Of a stretch of DNA of 64,000 bases, positions 53,551 to 60,283 are shown in pieces. The first letter of the stretch is position 1; every line of letters begins with the position of its first letter. A program made the translations under genes and the position numbers. The notes beneath the pieces are model-generated. The model did no database searches. It saw only the letters and a list, made by a program, of their open reading frames with translations, and was not told the DNA's origin. Source of the DNA: Pseudoscardovia radai (GTDB lineage: Bacteria > Actinomycetota > Actinomycetes > Actinomycetales > Bifidobacteriaceae); contig NZ_MWWR01000019.1 of NCBI RefSeq assembly GCF_002259605.1, forward strand, positions 21,186 through 85,185, written 5' to 3'.

Positions 53551-53571
53551 GTTGCGCCATCGTGGCGTAAC
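53551..53571. promoter_or_regulatory. Candidate operator in the pucR/codA divergent region
   Basis: GTTGCGCCA, spacer TCG, TGGCGTAAC: an interrupted palindrome with 8 of 9 pairs, 26 bp upstream of the PucR start. A plausible binding site for the regulator. The rest of the 208-bp region holds the codA ribosome site AAGGAGG (53720-53726). Confidence 0.4.
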
Positions 53572-53733
53572 TGGGCGGAAAACCATTGCCCAGACACTAC
53601 GTCATGTATGTTGCGTTTCGTCGCGCGGCGCCGGCACTCTGCCGTGCGGCCGCGGAACGCCGCAATCGTCGCGGACGGCCCGCGCCGCCGTAGAGCAAAA
53701 GCCCGGAGGAACCGGAGCGTAAGGAGGACAACC

Positions 53734-55053
53734 ATGACACGAACCCTGTTCACCAACGCACATATCGCAACCGGGGAATCCGGCAGCACCGCCGCGCAGA
53801 CGGCGTCGTTGCAGGACATCCTTGTCGAGGACGGACGCTTCGCCGCCATCGGGGAAGGGCTGGCAGCCAGCCTGCCCGCCCAGGGGTATGACACGACCGG
53901 GCTTGACGTCGTGGACCTTGGCGGCAAACTCGTGACCCCGCCTTTCTGCGACACCCATCTGCACCTAGATTACGTGTTCACCGCACGCAAGCCCGGAGCC
54001 GTCAACGAAAGCGGCACGCTGTTCGAAGGCATCCAGCGCTGGAGCGACACCAAGTCCGACCTCACCATCGATGACATCAAGACGCGCGCCCGCACCGCCA
54101 TCGGCATGGAGCTGCGCCACGGCGTCCAGTTCATCCGCTCCCATGCCGATGTCACGGACCCCAATCTCACATCCCTCAAGGCACTCCTTGAGCTCAAGGA
54201 GGAGCTCAAGGATACGGTGACTATCCAGATCGTCTCGTTCCCGCAGGAAGGCATGTACTCGTACGTGGGGCCCCATGGCGAGAGCGGCGCCGACCTCGTG
54301 GAGGAAGGCCTGCGCATGGGCGCCGACTGCGTGGGCGGCATCCCGCATTTCGAACAGTGCCGCGAATTCGGCGAACGCTCCATGCACACGGTGGTCGAGC
54401 TGGCCTCGAAATACGATCGACTCATCGACGTGCACTGCGACGAAACCGACGATCCGAATTCACGCTACGTGGAGCTGCTCGCCGCGCTCGCGTACCGCGC
54501 CGGCATCGGCGAGCGCACCACCGCGAGCCACACATGCTCCCTCGGGTCCGCCGACAACGCGTACTTCTTCCACCTGACCAAGCTGCTCAAAGCCGCTCAT
54601 GTGAACTTCGCCTGCGCGCCCACCGAGAACCTCTATCTGCAGGGCCGTCAGGACACCTTCCCCAAGCGCCGCGGCATCACGCGCGTCAAGGAGCTCACCG
54701 ATGCGGGCATCAATGTTTCTCTGGGGCAGGACTCCATGCAGGATCCGTGGTATCCGCTGGGCAACGGCAATATGATGATCATCCTCGACTACGTGCTCCA
54801 CGTGGCCCAGATGATGAGCTTCCCGGAGATCGACGACGCCATGAAGTTCCTCACCGTGAACGGTGCGACCACGCTCGGCATGCGCGATTCCTACGGTCTT
54901 GAGGCCGGCAGGCCGGCGAATTTCGTGGTGCTTGACGCTGACAGTGTGTTCGACGCCGTGTACCAGCGCTGCGACGTGCTGCGCTCCGTGCGTGAGGGGC
55001 GCACTCTCTTCACCGCCGCCACCACGGTGGAATCCTCCACCGATTTGCTGTGA
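53734..55053 (+). CDS. CodA-like amidohydrolase (cytosine/creatinine deaminase type)
   Basis: A 439-residue metal-dependent deaminase. It aligns along its whole length with E. coli cytosine deaminase: His75 and His77 (DTHLHLD), Gln171 (VSFPQEG), His234 and Glu237 (HCDETDD), His266 (ASHT) and the metal Asp333. The E. coli GHDD becomes GQDS (331-334), so the residue equal to substrate-specificity Asp314 is Ser and His312 is Gln. Some bacterial members deaminate creatinine to N-methylhydantoin; the creatininase and PucR neighbours favour that over cytosine. ATG has a strong AAGGAGG. Divergent from pucR. Confidence 0.85.
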   Translation: MTRTLFTNAHIATGESGSTAAQTASLQDILVEDGRFAAIGEGLAASLPAQGYDTTGLDVVDLGGKLVTPPFCDTHLHLDYVFTARKPGAVNESGTLFEGIQRWSDTKSDLTIDDIKTRARTAIGMELRHGVQFIRSHADVTDPNLTSLKALLELKEELKDTVTIQIVSFPQEGMYSYVGPHGESGADLVEEGLRMGADCVGGIPHFEQCREFGERSMHTVVELASKYDRLIDVHCDETDDPNSRYVELLAALAYRAGIGERTTASHTCSLGSADNAYFFHLTKLLKAAHVNFACAPTENLYLQGRQDTFPKRRGITRVKELTDAGINVSLGQDSMQDPWYPLGNGNMMIILDYVLHVAQMMSFPEIDDAMKFLTVNGATTLGMRDSYGLEAGRPANFVVLDADSVFDAVYQRCDVLRSVREGRTLFTAATTVESSTDLL

Positions 55054-55088
55054 GGTTGCCCGGGAACCGTGGGATGGGTATGGCGGGG

Positions 55089-55172
55089 AAACAGTGGGAT
55101 GACTTGCGGACATTTTTCGACGATTTTTGGCCTTCAAGGCACGATTTCTGTCCGCAAGCCATCACATTGTTA
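55089..55172. repeat. 84-bp palindromic intergenic repeat, copy D
   Basis: Arms near 55089-55112 and 55149-55172. Right arm identical to copy C. Its centre (ACATTTTTCGACGATTTTT) matches copies A and B read on the opposite strand, so D is inverted relative to them. It lies at the end of the creatinine module. Confidence 0.83.
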
Positions 55173-55218
55173 GAAGGAAGCGGATCCCGCTTCCGCACGC
55201 CCGTCGAAATCGCCTTCG

Positions 55219-55238
55219 GCGGGTGCCGTCGCACCCGC
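55219..55238. repeat. Hairpin H3 of the tandem hairpin family
   Basis: GCGGGTGCCGTCGCACCCGC, identical core to H1 and H2, flanked by CGAAATCGCC and TTAGCGCCATTTTG. Confidence 0.65.
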
Positions 55239-55286
55239 TTAGCGCCATTTTGACCCCGAAACGCCCGCTCACGGCCCGAAATCGTC

Positions 55287-55314
55287 TTAGACGGGTGCCG
55301 TCGCACCCGTCTAA
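55287..55314. repeat. Hairpin H4 of the tandem hairpin family
   Basis: TTAGACGGGTGC, loop CGTC, GCACCCGTCTAA: a perfect 12-bp stem. Compared with H1-H3 one stem pair is changed on both sides (G-C to A-T), keeping the fold. Confidence 0.65.
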
Positions 55315-55434
55315 CGGCATTTTGGCGGGGAAAATCGTCTGTTGGAACCCTAAAACCGCCTTAAACGGGTGTTCCCGCATCCGTCGAACGCCAAAATGGG
55401 CGGGACGCAGATGGGACGAGGCTAGAATAGATAT

Positions 55435-56184
55435 ATGTTGAGAGAAGAGAAAGCGTGCGGGACGCGCCAGATGTCCCATCGTTCCAGCATTTCCGCCCAA
55501 CCGGCAGGCACCCGATCCGCCGCCGCCGTCCGGCCGATCCTGGCACGCGCGTGCGCCGTCATCGCCGCCTGCGCCATGCTCGCGGGCACCGCGGCCTGCG
55601 GCGGCACGTCCGGCGCCTCGCCGTCCAACACGGCATCGACGACCGAATCATCGTCAGCCAGCCCCAGCGCATCCGAGAGCAGCGCCTCATCCTCGTCCGA
55701 CGAGACGGCGTCTGCTTCACAAAGCGCCTCGGCGAGCGCCGCCGCTGCATCGTCCACCTGCGCGGCATCCTCGCTGTCGGCCACGCTCACGCAGGGCGAC
55801 GGCGGCGGTGCGGGCAGCTCCTACCCGTACCTCGTTCTCACGAACACGGGAAGCGCGGATTGCACGGTCTACGGCTATCCGGGCGTGTCGCTGCGCGCGG
55901 GAGGCCAGCAGATTGGCGCGGCTGCCGAGCGCGACGATTCGGTCACGCCCACCACGATCACGCTCAAGCCCGGCGACTCCGCGCACAGCCAGCTGCGCAT
56001 CACGAACGCGGGCGCGTTCGACGAATCCGCGTGCGGGCCGACGCAGGCCGACGAGATCCTCGTGTACCCGCCGGACCAGACCGACTCGCTGCCAATCACG
56101 ACCAGCGACTACACGGGCTGCTCGGTGGCCGACACGCCGATCATGACGGTGCGAGCGCTCGAACCCGGCGACGGGGCGCAGTGA
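55435..56184 (+). CDS. DUF4232 lipoprotein
   Basis: A 249-residue secreted lipoprotein. A basic N-region and hydrophobic stretch (about 34-54; RACAVIAACAMLAGTAACGG) end in a lipobox LAGTAAC, so the mature protein is lipid-anchored. A Ser/Ala-rich stalk (about 58-108) leads to a DUF4232 beta domain (about 109-245; YLVLTNTGSADCTVYGYPGV with paired Cys). Function of this domain is not known. ATG 55435 gives a long N-region; ATG 55471 is an alternative. Followed by a perfect 16-bp-stem terminator. Confidence 0.86.
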   Translation: MLREEKACGTRQMSHRSSISAQPAGTRSAAAVRPILARACAVIAACAMLAGTAACGGTSGASPSNTASTTESSSASPSASESSASSSSDETASASQSASASAAAASSTCAASSLSATLTQGDGGGAGSSYPYLVLTNTGSADCTVYGYPGVSLRAGGQQIGAAAERDDSVTPTTITLKPGDSAHSQLRITNAGAFDESACGPTQADEILVYPPDQTDSLPITTSDYTGCSVADTPIMTVRALEPGDGAQ

Positions 56185-56210
56185 CCGCGCAGTGACGGAA
56201 TTCCCAGCCC

Positions 56211-56253
56211 CACGGGGTAACCCATACGGATAATCTATATGGGTTACCCCGTG
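56211..56253 (+). terminator. Perfect 16-bp stem-loop terminator
   Basis: CACGGGGTAACCCATA (56211-56226) pairs perfectly with 56238-56253, loop of 11, then CTTTTG. Terminates the DUF4232 gene. Confidence 0.8.
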
Positions 56254-56353
56254 CTTTTGCCGACCCGTGCTGTTGCCGAGGGGACGAATGCCCAGGGGCG
56301 AAAGCTTGGTCGAAGGCTTTTCGAATGTTTCATTGATTTCTGGAAAGGAACAC

Positions 56354-57436
56354 ATGTCACAAGACCAAAACAAGGACGCAGCGCGCCGCCAGACCGCCGG
56401 CAACGCCGCGATGAACCACGACCTCGCGCCCGACGGCACCGAGAAGCACAGCACGAAGATAGGCATCGCCGTCATCGCTGCGCTTCTGGCGAACGTCATG
56501 GTCGCCGTCGTGAAGTTCGTGGTCTACATGATCACGCATTCGGCCTCGATGCTGTCGGAAAGCGTGCACAGCCTCGCGGACAGCGGCAACGAGCTCATGC
56601 TCATCATCGGCAACAAGCTCTCGCACCGTCCGCCGAGCCGCACGCATCCGCTCGGCTGGTCGCGCGCCCGGTACCTTGCGTCCTTCGTCGTCGCCGTGTC
56701 CCTGTTCGCCATCGGCGGCGTGTACTCCGCCAGCGAATCCATCGCGAAGATCCGCGCCGTGGCCACCGGCGGCCCCGAGGCGCACGCGGTGGACGCGCAA
56801 AAGATGGGCATCGTGCTCATCGTGACCCTTATCTGCGCCGCCATCGAGGGCTGGAGCCTGCACAACGGCATCAAGGAGGCCAAGGAACGCTTCCACGAGA
56901 CGCATGACCCGGGCCGTTTCAGCCTCATCAAGTTCTGGAAGGGCACGAAGTCCAGCGACCTCGCCGTCGTGCTCGCCGAGGATTCCCTCGCGGTGATCGG
57001 CCTGGCGCTCGCCTTCCTCGGTACGCTCGCGGCCATCCTCACGGGCGACGAGATCTGGGACGCGATCGGCGGCACCAGCATCGGCGTCCTGCTGATCGTG
57101 GGCGCGCTGTTCCTCGGCTGGCAGGTGGCGTCGCTGCTGATCGGTGAAGGTGCGAGCGAGCACACCTACCGCATCATCAACGAGGTGCTGGCGGCGAACG
57201 AGGACGTCGAGCGCGTGCTCGCGGACCCGGCCGCGCTGCACCTGTCGGAGAAGCGCATCCTCGTGCTGCTCAAGGTGCAGTTCCGCAACGAGACGGAGCT
57301 CGACGACACCATCGCCATCAACCGTCTCGAGGAGCAGCTGCGTGCCGCGATTCCGTATTACACGCTCGACATCGTGGTGGAGCCCGATACGTATGACCCG
57401 GCGAAGGCCGCGAAGGTCGAGGACTGGGTGGACTGA
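56354..57436 (+). CDS. Cation diffusion facilitator (CDF) metal efflux protein
   Basis: A 360-residue inner-membrane antiporter that exports divalent metals. Six membrane helices lie between about 33 and 260. Metal-site motifs: SVHSLADSGNELML in helix 2 (about 72-85) and AEDSLAVIGLALAF in helix 5. The C-terminal cytoplasmic domain (about 265-350) has the CDF ferredoxin-like pattern (HLSEKRILVLLKVQF). ATG 56354 follows GAAAGGAA. An insert of about 45 residues (ATGGPEAHAVDAQ, HNGIKEAKERFHETHD) is longer than in small CDF proteins. Metal specificity cannot be read. Confidence 0.9.
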   Translation: MSQDQNKDAARRQTAGNAAMNHDLAPDGTEKHSTKIGIAVIAALLANVMVAVVKFVVYMITHSASMLSESVHSLADSGNELMLIIGNKLSHRPPSRTHPLGWSRARYLASFVVAVSLFAIGGVYSASESIAKIRAVATGGPEAHAVDAQKMGIVLIVTLICAAIEGWSLHNGIKEAKERFHETHDPGRFSLIKFWKGTKSSDLAVVLAEDSLAVIGLALAFLGTLAAILTGDEIWDAIGGTSIGVLLIVGALFLGWQVASLLIGEGASEHTYRIINEVLAANEDVERVLADPAALHLSEKRILVLLKVQFRNETELDDTIAINRLEEQLRAAIPYYTLDIVVEPDTYDPAKAAKVEDWVD

Positions 57437-57498
57437 CGGCGCCGTGCGTGCGGTGCCGTCGGGGATGCCGTAGGGCATACGATGGCACCATACGATGA

Positions 57499-57536
57499 AA
57501 GGCCGGGAGGGGACCGTGACGCCCCTTCCCGGCCTT
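57499..57536. terminator. Bidirectional terminator between CDF and PASTA-like gene
   Basis: AAGGCCGGGA (57499-57508) pairs with TCCCGGCCTT (57527-57536), with an inner GGGG/CCCC. It lies between convergent genes and can serve both. Confidence 0.75.
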
Positions 57537-57568
57537 CTGCATATGAGCCGCATGCGCCTCGCAAGCGG

Positions 57569-60088
57569 TTATTTCACTCTGCAGTACCCGTCGCCGTCGC
57601 TTGTGAGCAGGCACGGGTATGGCAGCGATGCGGCGGAGCTGAGGTCCGTCCCGCCGAGGACGAGCATCCCGAGCGTGCTGAGCCTGTCCGATCCCAGCAC
57701 GCTCACGGATGTCCCCTCGGGGTAGAAGGTCAGGTCCTGCGTGGTGTCGGTTCCCCATTCCGGCGTGTAATCCGCGGAACGCCCATAGGGCAGATACGGG
57801 GAGCCGGAAACCACCATGACACCGCCCTCGCCTCCGAAGGCATCCACCGACGCGTATCCCGTCGGCAGGCCGAGCGAGGCCTGGCTCGGGGCGAGGCGCG
57901 CCGTCGTGTTCCCGGAGGAATCGGTGCCCGTGACGTTCAGCGTATCCGTGGTGTCGCCGACGAGCCGGATGTCCCTGACCGTCATGCCGGTGTACAGGCC
58001 GTACGATTCGCCGCCTTCCCCGTTCCAGTCACTGGAATACCTGCGCACGGTGCCGTTCTGGGCGACGATGATTCCCCGGTACGCAGCACCGGCGCCGCCG
58101 GACGCCATATAGGAGCCGGCGAGCCTCGACATATCCTGTGACTGGTCGCCGCCCTGAGGCAGCGCGTCGGCCGAATCCATGGCGGGGTAGGAGTCGAGAA
58201 GGGACGGGGAGAAGGGATCCTCCACCAAGTAGTACACGGAGCTGTCGCTCGGAGCCGGCTTCATGCCCACGCGGTTTGGATTGCCGAGGAACTCCACGAA
58301 GGGGCTCTTGAAATACCACGCCACGGAGTCGGAGGAGCTCTGTGAGTAGTTCGACAGCGGGTCGCTCGTCGAGTCATACTGCGAGGAATCCCGGACAACG
58401 ATATACGGCGTCGAATCGTCGGGCGCCTGCTCGCCCTTGGCCTGCTGGAGGGCGGCGGAATCGAAGTAGCCGGCATCCTCCACCGCCTGGATGTCCGCGC
58501 CGACCGGCACATACACGTACCAATCGTCGTTCATGTCGAAAGTGCCGGACGAGGGGCAGGAGGCGTCCAGCGATGGCGACGGAAAGAGCGGTGTGGTCAT
58601 GTATGTGGTGAGGAACTTGTTCCGCCAGTCGTAATACGCGAGGTCCTTGTTCCACGTGCCGCGTCCGTTGCACGACACCGTCGACAGCTGGCGGTACTCG
58701 GTGATCTCGAACGCGCCGGTGTCACCGTAGACAAGGGGCTTGAGGTCGTCGCCGGTTCCGTACTGCTCCTCGCCCAGGCACGGGTAGTTCGTCTGCACGG
58801 AGGCGCAGACGAACAGCGCCGGCAGGTCGCTGCGCTGGTACGTCACGGCGTACTTTGCGTCGGTTCCGCTGTCGCTCAGATACCCGTGGTAATCCTCCAT
58901 GCTGGAGAAGCGGTTGCCCAGCGTCTTGCAGTCCGAACCGTCCTTCTTGCAATACACGCCGTACGCGGCCTCCACGCCATCGATGCCGAAATACCCCGCC
59001 TTGTTGCTCAGCGTGGTCGGGTCGGTTTCCTCAGGCGTTTCGGAGAAGACGTTCGGGTCGGTGAACACATCCTTGGTACTCGACGAATCGACGCCGTAGA
59101 ACAGGATCACGCTTTCGCTCGTCGGCACGTCGGCGGTGCCGAGCGCCGGGTACGAGGCCACCACCTTGCCCACGTTCGCCTTCGTGCTGAACTTCGCCTT
59201 GAGCGCCACCGTGTACCCGCGCGATTCGAGATCGGACTGCACGGTGCTCGGATCCTGCCCGTAGTAGTCCACGGGGATGCCCGAGCCCTGGGTGGTGGCG
59301 ACAGCCACGGTGATGCCGGACTTCGCGTCCGTCACGGGCTGCCCGTCCGCCGGGTAGGTTCCGGCGATGACGCCGTCTGACAGCGTCACCGTCTGACCAG
59401 AGGCGGAGGATGCGTCGGAGGCGGAGCTGGAGGCGGTGGAGGCGCTCGCAGGAAGCGTGACCGACGCGCCGCTCGTGTACACGGCGCGGTAAGTGACCGG
59501 CACGTTCATATCCGTCAGGGTCTGTTCGCTGTCGGTGGCGTTGGTGCCGACGGTGCCGGAGGGCACGCCGGGGCCGAGGGACTCGACGATGCCGATGGTG
59601 TCTCCGCGGTGGATCACCTGCCCCTCCTTGACATTCGAGAAAGACAGGAACGCGCCTGCGCTTTTGCCCGAGTACTGCTGGCTGCGGCTGGTCTGGAAGC
59701 CCTCGGACCTGAGCTCGGCCTCCACTTGGTTGGCGGTCAGGGAGTCGACGGTGGCGCCTTGCTTGCCCGCCACCTGATCGAGGGTGGGGACCGGCGCCTT
59801 CTGCCACGGCAGGAGGCCGCGCGTGCCGAGGACGGCTGCGGTTCCGGCCAGGATGACGAGAAGGGCGACGATGACGGCCGCCACGATGCGCACGGTGTAC
59901 CGACGATGCGGCTTCACGACGGTGGCGGCGGCAGCGGTCGGAGTGGTTGCCCCGGGCGCCGGGGCAGGTGCCCCGGGCGCCGGAGAGAACGCGGCGTGGG
60001 TGGGCGCGGCCTGTGGCATAAGGGTGCCGCAGTTCGTGCAGAATGTCAGATCGGGAGCGACTTTCTCCCCGCATTGCGGACAATACAT
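57569..60088 (-). CDS. Zinc-ribbon, single-pass, PASTA-like envelope protein, paralogue 1
   Basis: An 839-residue protein. N-terminal zinc ribbon (MYCPQCGEKVAPDLTFCTNC), a Pro/Ala linker, one membrane helix at about 70-95 (IVAAVIVALLVILAGTAAVL), then two PASTA-like repeats (VPTLDQVAGKQGATVDSL onward, and VDYYGQDPSTVQSDLESRGY). The large extracellular part (about 300-835) contains several Cys and Trp/Tyr-rich segments (DDWYVYVPVGADIQAVEDAG). Zinc ribbon inside, PASTA outside. ATG 60088 is chosen by alignment with the next paralogue; a GTG at 60100 is possible. Function unknown; PASTA modules often bind cell-wall fragments. Confidence 0.8.
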   Translation of the reverse strand: MYCPQCGEKVAPDLTFCTNCGTLMPQAAPTHAAFSPAPGAPAPAPGATTPTAAAATVVKPHRRYTVRIVAAVIVALLVILAGTAAVLGTRGLLPWQKAPVPTLDQVAGKQGATVDSLTANQVEAELRSEGFQTSRSQQYSGKSAGAFLSFSNVKEGQVIHRGDTIGIVESLGPGVPSGTVGTNATDSEQTLTDMNVPVTYRAVYTSGASVTLPASASTASSSASDASSASGQTVTLSDGVIAGTYPADGQPVTDAKSGITVAVATTQGSGIPVDYYGQDPSTVQSDLESRGYTVALKAKFSTKANVGKVVASYPALGTADVPTSESVILFYGVDSSSTKDVFTDPNVFSETPEETDPTTLSNKAGYFGIDGVEAAYGVYCKKDGSDCKTLGNRFSSMEDYHGYLSDSGTDAKYAVTYQRSDLPALFVCASVQTNYPCLGEEQYGTGDDLKPLVYGDTGAFEITEYRQLSTVSCNGRGTWNKDLAYYDWRNKFLTTYMTTPLFPSPSLDASCPSSGTFDMNDDWYVYVPVGADIQAVEDAGYFDSAALQQAKGEQAPDDSTPYIVVRDSSQYDSTSDPLSNYSQSSSDSVAWYFKSPFVEFLGNPNRVGMKPAPSDSSVYYLVEDPFSPSLLDSYPAMDSADALPQGGDQSQDMSRLAGSYMASGGAGAAYRGIIVAQNGTVRRYSSDWNGEGGESYGLYTGMTVRDIRLVGDTTDTLNVTGTDSSGNTTARLAPSQASLGLPTGYASVDAFGGEGGVMVVSGSPYLPYGRSADYTPEWGTDTTQDLTFYPEGTSVSVLGSDRLSTLGMLVLGGTDLSSAASLPYPCLLTSDGDGYCRVK

Positions 60089-60165
60089 GGATTTCCCCAC
60101 TTCTCTCAGATGATGACGCCCCCAAACGGCCCCATCGTGTTCTCGATACGGCCTTATTCTACGAA

Positions 60166-60193
60166 GACGCCGCTACCGGAAGGCAGCGGCGTC
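60166..60193 (-). terminator. Terminator between tandem PASTA-like paralogues
   Basis: GACGCCGCT (60166-60174) pairs with AGCGGCGTC (60185-60193). On the minus strand it is followed by TTCGTAGAATAAGG, a possible -10 (TAGAAT) for the gene downstream. The same arrangement occurs at 62914-62941. Confidence 0.7.
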
Positions 60194-60283
60194 AATGATG
60201 CGGGAACGGGGACGGCGGCAGGCCATGGTCAGACCGCCGTCGAACCACCGTGGAGTGAGCTCACCGTGCGGTGAACTGTGTGG

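Larger units (their letters stand above)
55054..55434. other. Intergenic repeat cluster after the CodA-like gene
   Basis: About 380 bp with repeat copy D (55089-55172), then hairpins H3 (55219-55238), H4 (55287-55314) and a degenerate H5 (about 55364-55388), centres about 72-74 bp apart. TAGAATAGATAT (55424-55435) just before the next start may be a -10 box or part of the leader. No gene seen. Confidence 0.65.

Noticed and set aside
53734..55053. Naming the gene codA outright
   Set aside because: Fold and metal ligands match but the two specificity residues differ, so cytosine may not be the substrate.
49239..55390. CRISPR array suggested by regularly spaced palindromic units
   Set aside because: Only two and three units, imperfect, with a 72-74 bp pitch and related flanks instead of unique spacers; no cas genes in the window.
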